From Natrinema mahii (GTDB lineage Archaea > Halobacteriota > Halobacteria > Halobacteriales > Natrialbaceae), in the NCBI GenBank assembly GCA_000690595.2, contig JHUT02000002.1, forward strand, positions 124,001-188,000: a DNA stretch of 64,000 nt. The letters run 5' to 3'. Positions 1 to 7,363 of this stretch are shown here, piece after piece. The notes beneath the pieces are model-generated. The model was not told the origin of the DNA and searched no databases. It worked only from the letters and a program-made list of their open reading frames with translations. Position 1 is the stretch's first letter. The number at the start of each line of letters is the position of its first letter. A program made the position numbers and the translations under genes.

Positions 1-285
1 CATCGTCGTCGCGACGTCGGTCAGCGACGTCTCGGGATCGACCGCGATGACCGGGGTCGTCATCACGTCGTCGACGGTCGTCTCGGTCGGCTCGCCCTCG
101 TCGGCGATCAGCCCCAGCACGTCCCACTCGGTCACGATGCCGACGGGCTCGCTGCCGCGAACGACAAGCGCACAGCTGGTCCGTTCCTCGCGCATGAGCC
201 GCACCACGTCGAGTACGGTGTCCGATTCGCTGACGCCGACGTACTCGCTCGTCAGCACGTCCCTGACGGACAGTTCCGATTCCAT
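1..285 (-). CDS. CBS-domain protein, truncated by the window edge
   Basis: The reverse strand reads openly from an ATG at 285 to the window edge (95 codons, no stop), so only the N-terminal part is present. The peptide begins MESELSVRDVLTSEYVGV and shows CBS-pair features: an 'SVRDVLT' opening, a beta strand with 'GIVTEWDVL' (about residues 48-56) and a second CBS start 'VDDVMTTPVIAV'. CBS pairs usually bind adenine nucleotides or S-adenosylmethionine and regulate partner domains; nothing here shows the ligand. It lies upstream of nothing else visible, and its neighbour arfA is transcribed in the same direction. Function beyond 'CBS pair' is not determinable from this fragment. Confidence 0.85.
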   Translation of the reverse strand, partial: MESELSVRDVLTSEYVGVSESDTVLDVVRLMREERTSCALVVRGSEPVGIVTEWDVLGLIADEGEPTETTVDDVMTTPVIAVDPETSLTDVATTM

Positions 286-369
286 ATGCGTGAAGATCAC
301 GCGAACGGGCTAAAAGCTACCTCCACCACACTTAAGAAAATCGGGAGCGAAGTTCTCTAACTCCCGAAC

Positions 370-1140
370 TCAGGCGTTCTCCCACTCGAGTTCGACTCGC
401 GTCCCGTCGGCCCGACAGGTCTCGAGGGCGTGTTTGGCGTCGTAGCCGGCCTCGTGGGCGCTCTTGCCGCGGCCGACGCCGACCTGCATCTCGACGTCGA
501 CGGCCTCCGCGACGTGCGTGATCGCCTCCTCGTAGTCGGCTTCGCCGAGGTCGGGGCAGACGACGATGACGTTGTCGCCGCCGACGAAAAACGAGAGGCT
601 GTCGTGGGCGTGGCGCATGTGGCGCATGAGTTCCGCATAGCCCTGCTCGATCTCGATGAAGGTGTCGAAGGCGTTGAGTTCGTCCGTGTAGTTGCCGGTC
701 GCGTTGACGACGTCGAAGTGCGCGATCTGGACGTCGTCGTCGGCCCGGAACTCCTCGTCGATGGCCCGGCCCTCGAGACACTCCCGCCGGTCCTCGTCTT
801 GGGCGCTGCCGGCGTCTTGCAGGCGTTCGGTCGCGTCCGACAGCGCCTGCACGGGGCTCCGGCCGGTCGCGACGCCGAGACTGAGCGTCACGGGATACCG
901 GTTCCCGACCGACTCCTGGAGGAGCGCGTGGTCCTCGATCGAGCAGCCGTTCGTGACGGCGATGATGTTGTCGAACCGGGTGAAGAAGGTGTAGCCGTCG
1001 CGGTTGCCGACGAACTGGGAGATGTCGGCGTACAGTCGGGATTGCATAGTCTGGAGGTCCGCTTCCCGGCGGGGTTCCGGGGTCACGGTCCAGGGGCCGT
1101 AGTTGTCGATCTGAACGAGCGTTACCTGCGTGTTAGTCAC
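370..1140 (-). CDS. arfA: GTP cyclohydrolase III (IIa)
   Basis: This 256-aa protein starts 'TNTQVTLVQIDNYGPWTVTP' after a GTG codon at 1140, the conserved opening of archaeal ArfA. The family opens GTP to the formamidopyrimidine FAPy-type monophosphate, the first step of archaeal riboflavin and F420/F0 synthesis, and acts in the cytosol with a metal ion. Two GGDEF-like halves are visible: one with 'FFTRFDNIIAVTNG' near residues 52-65 and one with 'FFVGGDNVIVVCPD' near 165-178, each carrying a metal-binding Asp. Length equals the family norm. A TATA-like box at 1166-1173 lies about 30 nt from the GTG, supporting a leaderless transcript and this start. Confidence 0.95.
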   Translation of the reverse strand: MTNTQVTLVQIDNYGPWTVTPEPRREADLQTMQSRLYADISQFVGNRDGYTFFTRFDNIIAVTNGCSIEDHALLQESVGNRYPVTLSLGVATGRSPVQALSDATERLQDAGSAQDEDRRECLEGRAIDEEFRADDDVQIAHFDVVNATGNYTDELNAFDTFIEIEQGYAELMRHMRHAHDSLSFFVGGDNVIVVCPDLGEADYEEAITHVAEAVDVEMQVGVGRGKSAHEAGYDAKHALETCRADGTRVELEWENA

Positions 1141-1165
1141 TGTGAACGTTCCTTTCGAACGCCGT

Positions 1166-1173
1166 CGTATAAG
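1166..1173 (-). promoter_or_regulatory. TATA-like box for arfA
   Basis: Read on the reverse strand the sequence is CTTATACG. It is centred about 30 nt upstream of the GTG at 1140, the usual archaeal distance for a leaderless mRNA. Confidence 0.55.
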
Positions 1174-1292
1174 TGATACGTAATCCAGATTCGTGATGCG
1201 CCGGGACTCGGTCGGACGGTCTCCCGTCCATCAGTGCCGGTGGACCGCGACCGCCCCGCGTTCCCACCGACGGGTCGGTACAGTAACCCGTC

Positions 1293-1619
1293 TCAGGCGT
1301 GGACCTTCTCCGGGTCCTTGCCGTGTGGGTGGTACGTCCAGAAGCCGCCCTCGCGCATCGCCGCGCCGACGGCCTTGTGCATGTCGACCATCGTTTCGAA
1401 CTCCTCGGGTTCGACGTAGTCGAAGATGTCGCTGAGCGCGACGACCGTCTCGTGGTTGACCCGAACGGGGTAGTCCCCGTACTCCTCGACGAACTCGTCG
1501 CGCACCATCGGGAAGTCCTCCTCCTCGTCGACCTTGTCCGCGATGATCCGCATGTCGAACTTGCGCATCCCCTCGCTGCCCTCCTCGCCGTCGGGATCGA
1601 CTGGCCAATCGTTGCTCAT
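1293..1619 (-). CDS. Conserved haloarchaeal protein, DUF5785-like
   Basis: A 108-aa acidic protein beginning MSNDWPVDPDGEEGSEGMRK. I chose the ATG at 1619 over an upstream in-frame codon because the family starts with this MSNDWPHDP-like block. It matches from memory the haloarchaea-restricted DUF5785 family, of unknown function. No cysteines, membrane segments or catalytic motif are visible. The C-terminus 'GFWTYHPHGKDPEKVHA' is basic and aromatic. It lies 48 nt downstream of the sensor-kinase gene on the same strand and could be co-transcribed with it. The family assignment is by recognition, not by a search. Confidence 0.8.
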   Translation of the reverse strand: MSNDWPVDPDGEEGSEGMRKFDMRIIADKVDEEEDFPMVRDEFVEEYGDYPVRVNHETVVALSDIFDYVEPEEFETMVDMHKAVGAAMREGGFWTYHPHGKDPEKVHA

Positions 1620-1667
1620 ACCTCGACGTGTGTGGGGGTCCCGCAAAAGGATTTCTCCTCGTCGCCG

Positions 1668-3887
1668 TCACCGGTCGACCGAGTCGACGCCGGCCAGTTC
1701 GAACCGCGCACCGCCGGCCGCGCTCTCGGTGACCGTCGCCGTCCAGCCGTGACCCGTCGCGATCCGCTCGACGATCGCGAGTCCGAGCCCGGTCCCGTCC
1801 CCGTCGCTCGAGTAGCCGCTGTCGAAGACCCGCTCGCGTTCGTCGGGCGGGATCCCCGGGCCGTCGTCCGCGACGTAGAAGCCGTCCCCGCCCTCGAGGT
1901 CGCCGACCGTGATCGTGACGCCGGGGCGGTCCCCGTCGCGTTGTCCCGCGGGGTCGGCGTCGCCGTGGTCCACGGCGTTGCGAAGCAGGTTCTCGAGCAA
2001 CTGCTTGAGCCGCGCCCGATCGGCCCGAACGACGGCGTCGGTGTCGACCCGCAACGCGGCCGCCCCGGTGTCGACGTGATCCCAGCAGTCGTCGACGATC
2101 GCCGCGAGATCGATCGACTCCGGGTCGGGCTGTGGATCCCGATCGCGCGCGATCGTCAGGATATTCTCGATCAACACGCCCATCCGGTCGTGAGCCCACG
2201 CGACCTCCTCGAGGTGAGCCTCGTCGCAGTCGCAGGTCCGGCGGGCCTCCGCGAGGCGGCCCTGTGCGACGTTCAGGGGGTTCCGGAGGTCATGGGAGAC
2301 GATGCTGGCGAAGCGCTCGAGGCGCTCGTTCTGGGCTTCCAGTTCCCGCTCGTGTTCCTTGCGATCGCTGATGTCCCGCAGGACGCCGACGGTCCCCTGA
2401 AAGCCGCCGTCCTCGCCGGGCGGCAGCGTCGCGATGTGATTCTCGTTGGGGCGTCGCTCGCCGTCTCTCGTGATCGTCTCCATCTCGAAGGAGGCGTGGT
2501 CGCGGTCCGGATCCCGCAGGAGGGCACCGATCTCGGCTTCGGCGGTGGCGATGTCGTCCTCGTCCATGATCAGCGAGACGTGTTCGCCGACCAGTTCCGC
2601 AGGGCTGTAGCCGGTCGTCGTCAGCTCGTCGTTGCTCGGCGGGACGACCGTCGTGAGATGGCCCTCGGCGTCCAGCGTGTAGACCTCGTCGGGGATCGTC
2701 TCGATGATCGTCTCGTACTCCTCGAGTTCGCGTTTGCGCTCGGCTCGATCGGTGATGTCGCGGACGACGCCGGCGACGCCGCGGTACCGGCCGTCCGCGA
2801 GGGGCAACAGCGAGACGTTGTCCTCACACCGGATTCGCTCGCCGTCGCTCGTCTCGACGGTGATCTCGTCGGTACACTGGCGGTCCTCGGTATCGGCGGA
2901 CAGCAGCGAGCCGACGGTCGCTTCGCCGCGCTCGACGGACTCGTCGTCGAGCAGGACGGAGACGTGTTCGCCGACGATCTCGTCTTTCTCGTAGCCGGTC
3001 ATCTCGGCGTAGGCGTCGTTGACGTAGGTGTAGCGGCCGTCGTCGTCGACCGTGTAGACTGGATCGCCAAGCGCCTCGATGATCGTCTCGTAGCGCTCGA
3101 GGTCGCGTTCGCGTTCCTTGCGGTCCGTAATGTCTCGAACCGTACAGATGAGATCGCCGTTGCCCGTCGTCGACAGCGAGTGGGCTTCGACGAAGGTGGT
3201 GCCGTCGGCCCGGAGCCCGGTCGTCTCCCCGTGCCACTCGCCTTCGGCCATCACCGTCGGGATGATCTCCTCGTGAGCGGCGGCGGCCTCGTCGTCCGGG
3301 TACAGTAGCTCCCAGTGTTCGCCGATCAGCGCCGCGGGCTCGTAGCCGTACAGGTCGGCGTAGGCCCGGTTCACGGAGACGAATCGCCCGTTCGGATCGA
3401 GGATGCCGATCCCCTCCTGTGCGGTCTCGACGGCGTGGAGCCGTCGCTGGCGTTCCCGGCGGCGCTGGGTCTCCGCGACGGCGTCGACGACCGCGTCGGC
3501 GAGGACCGCCTCCCGGTCCGAGTCGTCGCCTTTCCGGACGTACTCCGTGACGCCGGCCGAGATCGCCTCGCTTGCGATCGCCTCCGAGCCCGAGTCGGTA
3601 AACAGCAACACGGGAATCGAGTCGACCGTCGCTCGAGCGGCCTCAAGCAGTTCGAGGCCGTCGGATTCCGGCAGGTCGTACTCGGAGACGATACAGTCGA
3701 TCTCGCGGTCGGTCAGGTACTCGAGAGCCTCGCTCGCGGTGGTCGCGATATGCGTGTCGATGGCGATATCACGTCGGTCCGACTCCTCGGCGATCCCCGC
3801 GGCCCACTGTGGTGCGTCGTCCACGCAGAGGACGCGGATCTCGTCCATCGAGACGCCCCCGGAACGGGGCCCGTCCCGAATGCTCAT
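1668..3887 (-). CDS. Hybrid sensor: receiver, three PAS domains, histidine kinase
   Basis: A 739-aa soluble signalling protein. In order: an N-terminal receiver domain (about residues 14-130, acidic pocket 'CVDDAP', likely phospho-Asp in 'SEYDLPESDG'), three PAS/PAC repeats (about 150-505, each ending in the 'DITDRKERERD'-type linker), a HisKA dimerisation helix with 'VSHDLRNPLN' (phospho-His), and a HATPase domain with N box 'LLENLLRNAVDHGD', 'DDGPGIPP' and 'GTGLGLAIVERI'. It has no membrane segment, so it should sense a cytosolic signal, possibly redox or light through PAS; no cofactor residue is diagnostic. A GTG two codons upstream is possible, but an AT-rich box at 3912-3921 lies about 29 nt from ATG 3887 and favours that start. 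No partner regulator gene is adjacent. Confidence 0.93.
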   Translation of the reverse strand: MSIRDGPRSGGVSMDEIRVLCVDDAPQWAAGIAEESDRRDIAIDTHIATTASEALEYLTDREIDCIVSEYDLPESDGLELLEAARATVDSIPVLLFTDSGSEAIASEAISAGVTEYVRKGDDSDREAVLADAVVDAVAETQRRRERQRRLHAVETAQEGIGILDPNGRFVSVNRAYADLYGYEPAALIGEHWELLYPDDEAAAAHEEIIPTVMAEGEWHGETTGLRADGTTFVEAHSLSTTGNGDLICTVRDITDRKERERDLERYETIIEALGDPVYTVDDDGRYTYVNDAYAEMTGYEKDEIVGEHVSVLLDDESVERGEATVGSLLSADTEDRQCTDEITVETSDGERIRCEDNVSLLPLADGRYRGVAGVVRDITDRAERKRELEEYETIIETIPDEVYTLDAEGHLTTVVPPSNDELTTTGYSPAELVGEHVSLIMDEDDIATAEAEIGALLRDPDRDHASFEMETITRDGERRPNENHIATLPPGEDGGFQGTVGVLRDISDRKEHERELEAQNERLERFASIVSHDLRNPLNVAQGRLAEARRTCDCDEAHLEEVAWAHDRMGVLIENILTIARDRDPQPDPESIDLAAIVDDCWDHVDTGAAALRVDTDAVVRADRARLKQLLENLLRNAVDHGDADPAGQRDGDRPGVTITVGDLEGGDGFYVADDGPGIPPDERERVFDSGYSSDGDGTGLGLAIVERIATGHGWTATVTESAAGGARFELAGVDSVDR

Positions 3888-3911
3888 ACCCACCCTGTCT
3901 CGCGACGACGC

Positions 3912-3921
3912 GCATATAGAT
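3912..3921 (-). promoter_or_regulatory. TATA-like box for the sensor kinase
   Basis: Read on the reverse strand this is AATCTATATG, centred about 29 nt upstream of ATG 3887. The position fits a leaderless transcript. Confidence 0.5.
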
Positions 3922-4052
3922 TGTGGCTGGCCGCTCGATCGCGACGGGCCGCCTCGAGGCCGCCACCCGCCGTCCGGAACCGGCGACGCTTGCGGCCCGC
4001 CGGAACGCGCCGCTCGAGAGCGCTCGAGCGACCTCTCTTCTCACGCGCGAAC

Positions 4053-4062
4053 AATAGATATA
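4053..4062 (+). promoter_or_regulatory. TATA-like box in front of the folded RNA element
   Basis: The plus strand reads AGATATAAG within an otherwise GC-rich stretch. Its centre lies about 28 nt upstream of position 4087, where a 12-bp stem begins. This is the spacing expected if an RNA starts there. Confidence 0.45.
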
Positions 4063-4086
4063 AGTCCAAACAGCTAAACGTACTAA

Positions 4087-4178
4087 CTGGAAGTCAGACT
4101 CCGAAACAGGGGTGTCTCGAAACGCCCCGGGTGTAGCAGCACCCGAGACTGGCTTCCAAACCCACACGGGTTGAAGCC
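4087..4178 (+). ncRNA. ORF-free folded RNA or IS200/IS605-type right-end (omegaRNA-like) element
   Basis: No convincing gene occupies 3888-4278. Instead the plus strand folds well. The outer stem 4089-4101 pairs with 4145-4157 (12 pairs, one A.A mismatch, one G.U). It encloses two hairpins, 4109-4115/4122-4128 and 4129-4134/4139-4144, giving a three-way junction. It is followed by an imperfect hairpin 4151-4156/4173-4178 plus 4159-4163/4168-4172 with a two-base bulge and ACAC loop. A bulged terminal hairpin after a structured RNA is the known layout of IS200/IS605 right ends and TnpB guide RNAs. No TnpA, TnpB or left end is present here, so it could be a solo remnant, an orphan guide RNA or an unrelated small RNA. 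The structure is read directly; the class is inference. Confidence 0.45.
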
Positions 4179-4278
4179 ATGATTACGTTACTACTTCCGG
4201 GATATAAACGTCCCGCACGACGCACAAATCGCCCGACGCGACGAGTCTCGACGCTGCGCGCCGCACGCGGTGGTCGCG

Positions 4279-4449
4279 ATGGGTAGGGATCGGTTGAGCG
4301 ACCGGGAGTCGGACGACGACTGGTCGCTGCCGGACTGTCCCCGCTGTGGCGAGCCGGTGACGGTGTCGGTCGTCACCGGCCCCGACACGAGCCACCTCCA
4401 GCCCTGTGGCTGTACGGTGCCGCCGGCGACGTTCGTGGGCTTCGAGTAG
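4279..4449 (+). CDS. Small zinc-finger protein (CPxCG type), 56 aa
   Basis: A short open frame encodes 56 residues. It begins MGRDRLSDRESDDDWSLPDC and carries 'CPRCGEP' (about residues 20-26) and 'QPCGC' (about 41-45), four cysteines in two knuckles as in the haloarchaeal CPxCG-related zinc-finger micro-proteins. That family is known to be abundant in halophiles, and individual members affect stress and biofilm behaviour; nothing indicates this one's target. The frame ends TAG at 4447. Acidic codon use and the two Cys pairs make it a credible gene despite its size. It lies between the folded RNA and mcrB. Confidence 0.75.
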   Translation: MGRDRLSDRESDDDWSLPDCPRCGEPVTVSVVTGPDTSHLQPCGCTVPPATFVGFE

Positions 4450-4673
4450 GCGAGGCGGGCTCGAGTCCCGGCGGCCAGCCGGCCGGTCGGCCGTCGCGGG
4501 CGAATCCACCATTCGACACACCACCTCTCCGTCGGCATCGTCGGTCGGCCGGTCGGTCCGTAAGCGGGGCTCGAGTCTCGATTTTTCGGCTGGCCCTCGC
4601 CTCGAGCGTGTCTCGGGTGTCGTCGGCGTATAAAGAGCGGAACCCGGAGAGTGAATCGTGATACTGCAACAGG

Positions 4674-4680
4674 ATTTATA
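4674..4680 (+). promoter_or_regulatory. TATA-like box for the mcrBC pair
   Basis: ATTTATA is centred about 32 nt upstream of ATG 4709, implying a very short leader. Confidence 0.45.
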
Positions 4681-4708
4681 CGTGGATACTGTCTCGATTT
4701 AGAGAACA

Positions 4709-7363
4709 ATGGGTGCGGGACTATCAGCGGATACGGACAATAACGAGTCACCGACCGTCTATCAGGTTCCGGTGAAAACGGAGGCGGACGAGCCGATCCG
4801 GATCAATTTCGAGCGGACCGCCGTCGACGGCGTTCGTCGGGACCGACTTGCGGACGTTTGTGAGATCCCTCTCGAGTACGAGACGCTTCGCGTCTGGGGC
4901 AATCGAGAAGACATCGCGGCCGACACCGGGGACTACCTCCTGTTCGCGGATCGAGATGGCCGTCGTGGCGGCGAGTACACGCTGCTGGCACGTATCGATC
5001 ACGCGACGATTCTGGACGGGGAGACGGCGACGGCATTTACCGACGCGATCGGGTGGGGCGACGTGTCGGACGCCACGTATCACCACGTCATGTTTTTGGA
5101 TCCCGTCTACGAGACGACCCTCGAACGCGAGGACTTCTGGGAGACGCTCGGTTTCCGAGGGTGGCCGAACGACACGTTCAGCTCGATCGACTTCGAACGC
5201 GGCGGATCGACGTTCTTCGAGGAATACGATTCGATTTCGGCTTTCATCGCGGAGATTCGGGGTCGCAAGCTCTATCCGGCCGAACCGGTCGAGGACTACG
5301 AAACCCTCGAGGCAGCGATGACCGACATTCGAGCGCGACTCGAGGACTCCGACCGAGACGTGTCATGGCTCGAGACCCGCCTCGGACGGGCACTCATCGC
5401 CGAGTGGTCGGCTTCCCTTTCCGGGTTCAAACCCTCGGGTACCGTCTCGGCGAGTACAGCGGCGACGTTCGATCAACTCAGGCGGATCTACGAATCGCTC
5501 GAACCCGAACTCGAGGAGATCGCTGACGAACTCGGCGTTGGAGCCCACTACTCGTTCGCACCGGCAAAGACGCTCTTTCTCTGCTGGGTCCGTTTCCTTC
5601 AGGCGGAGATCGACCACGCGGGCGGTGTCCTCAGCCAGCCCCGACTGAACAGCATCCTCCGAGAGACGTACACGGTACCGACGGACGAAGGATCGATGCC
5701 TGAGCCGTCGGACAGTAGCCATCCGGTACTCTCCCATATTCGGACGACATCGCCGACGGTCTACAAATTCACTGCGCCGCCCGACTACTGGCTCACGAGC
5801 GTCGAGTACGGGGCGGTCTCGTTCGAAGCGGACCACCGGGATCGGTGGGAAGGCGTCTCGAAGGGGGACGTTGTGATCCTGCATTCCCGCGCCGAGCCAT
5901 CGGCCGAGGATCTCAGCCGACAACCGAACGGAATCATCGGCGTCGGTATCCTCGGGGAGCGGTTCGAAAAAGACGAGCCGTGGTGGCGAGACGAACACGG
6001 TACCGGAGTTCGCTATCCGTTTATCGCGATGTTCGATCGCCTGTTCCTCACGGGTTCGATCGGCGATATCGATACGTCCCGATCGATTGACGACAAGTCG
6101 ACCGCGGAAATTGATCGCGAAGCCGCTGCACTGACGACGAATCTACTTTCGATCGACCGAGCCAACGGACTCTGCGGAGAGGCTTCCGGCAAAGGATTTC
6201 CCACCCAGTCAGCCTATGCGACGTTTCGGAACGACGACGACGGAACGACCGACTACGACAGGCCTGTCGCGCTGCTCGAAGCGGTCGCGCCGGTGTTGCG
6301 TGAAGTATCACCGATTAACGTCCACAAACCGTATCGGGGTTCGATACCGGACGAGACGCTCGACGGGCTCTACTTCCCCGACGAACAGGGCGCGCGGATT
6401 CTCGAGCAGATCACGACGGCCCTCCAATCCGGGAAGCACGTCCTCCTGACTGGGCCACCGGGAACCGGAAAGACGGAGATCGCTCGACGGGTCTGTTCCG
6501 CGCTTACGGAAACGCATCCGTATCTGTACTCTAATTTCGAGACGACGACTGCCACTGCCGACTGGTCGACGTTCGATACGGTCGGCGGATATATGCCCGA
6601 CGAGTCCGGGAACAGTGGCGATGATCTCGCGTTCAAGCCGGGAATCGTCCTCAATCGGCTCAAAAACGGTCGGACAGCTACCCAGACGAACGAGCTACTG
6701 ATCATCGACGAACTGAACCGAGCGGACATCGACAAGGCGTTCGGCCAACTTTTCACGGTCCTCTCGGGGCAGTCGGTGCAGCTTCCGTACACGAAAAACG
6801 GCCGTGAGGTCGAGGTGACCACACTCGAGGACAGTTCCGAACAGCCGGCGGCCCATCAGTACCTCGTCCCGAACTCGTGGCGAATCTTCGCGACAATGAA
6901 CACCTACGACAAGACGTCGCTCTACGAGATGAGCTATGCGTTCATGCGACGGTTCGCGTTCATCCGCGTTCCCGCCCCCGAAATACCAGCGGATTCGGAG
7001 AACGAGGACCGACTCGAGGATCTCATCTACGACTACGCGAATGCGTGGGATCTCGATCTCGGTCGTCCGGAAGCGTTGGCTACCGGTCGCGTCTGGCGTG
7101 AGACGAACCACGCAGTGGAGGAACGTGCGATCGGTCCCGCGATCATCGAGGATGTCCTCAAATACGTTGAGCAACATCCCGAAGACGAACTCGAGTATCA
7201 TCTCACGCAAGCAGTTATCAGCTACGTCTTCCCCCAACTCGAGGGCGTTCCGAAGCGCCGAAAGATCGTCCAGCGGATCGCAGCCGTCGACGAGATCGAT
7301 GCGTCGCTGCTCGAGGGAGCAGCGCGAGAGATGCTGCAGATAGCTCTGGCGGAGAATGAATAG
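4709..7363 (+). CDS. mcrB: McrB-like AAA+ NTPase with EVE-type modified-base reader
   Basis: An 884-aa protein. The C-terminal half is an AAA+ motor: Walker A GPPGTGKT near residue 582, Walker B 'LLIIDELNRADIDKAFGQL' near 665, and the McrB-specific 'MNTYDKTSLYEMSYAFMRRF' block near 730, where NTxD is the GTPase signature. Residues about 345-470 ('YWLTSVEYGAVSFE' ... 'GDVVILHSR' ... 'GIIGVGILGERFEKDEPWW') look like an EVE/PUA-family domain, which reads modified cytosine or adenine in DNA. The N-terminal 190 residues ('HHVMFLDPVYETTLER' ... 'FWETLGFRGWPND') resemble a second PUA-like reader. McrB translocates DNA and activates McrC, restricting modified foreign DNA. It overlaps the next gene by 8 nt. 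GTP rather than ATP use is inferred. Confidence 0.88.
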   Translation: MGAGLSADTDNNESPTVYQVPVKTEADEPIRINFERTAVDGVRRDRLADVCEIPLEYETLRVWGNREDIAADTGDYLLFADRDGRRGGEYTLLARIDHATILDGETATAFTDAIGWGDVSDATYHHVMFLDPVYETTLEREDFWETLGFRGWPNDTFSSIDFERGGSTFFEEYDSISAFIAEIRGRKLYPAEPVEDYETLEAAMTDIRARLEDSDRDVSWLETRLGRALIAEWSASLSGFKPSGTVSASTAATFDQLRRIYESLEPELEEIADELGVGAHYSFAPAKTLFLCWVRFLQAEIDHAGGVLSQPRLNSILRETYTVPTDEGSMPEPSDSSHPVLSHIRTTSPTVYKFTAPPDYWLTSVEYGAVSFEADHRDRWEGVSKGDVVILHSRAEPSAEDLSRQPNGIIGVGILGERFEKDEPWWRDEHGTGVRYPFIAMFDRLFLTGSIGDIDTSRSIDDKSTAEIDREAAALTTNLLSIDRANGLCGEASGKGFPTQSAYATFRNDDDGTTDYDRPVALLEAVAPVLREVSPINVHKPYRGSIPDETLDGLYFPDEQGARILEQITTALQSGKHVLLTGPPGTGKTEIARRVCSALTETHPYLYSNFETTTATADWSTFDTVGGYMPDESGNSGDDLAFKPGIVLNRLKNGRTATQTNELLIIDELNRADIDKAFGQLFTVLSGQSVQLPYTKNGREVEVTTLEDSSEQPAAHQYLVPNSWRIFATMNTYDKTSLYEMSYAFMRRFAFIRVPAPEIPADSENEDRLEDLIYDYANAWDLDLGRPEALATGRVWRETNHAVEERAIGPAIIEDVLKYVEQHPEDELEYHLTQAVISYVFPQLEGVPKRRKIVQRIAAVDEIDASLLEGAAREMLQIALAENE

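Noticed and set aside
1299-3308. A 669-codon plus-strand frame opposite the sensor kinase
   Set aside because: It mirrors the GC-rich third positions of the real kinase gene, has repetitive Val/Asp/Arg composition and shows no domain. The same holds for the long opposite-strand frames at 10262-11470, 12039-13316, 14041-15786, 25622-27430, 38400-40424 and 41946-43532.
4183-4751. Reverse-strand frame of 186 codons
   Set aside because: It opposes the small zinc-finger gene and has arginine-rich, family-less composition.
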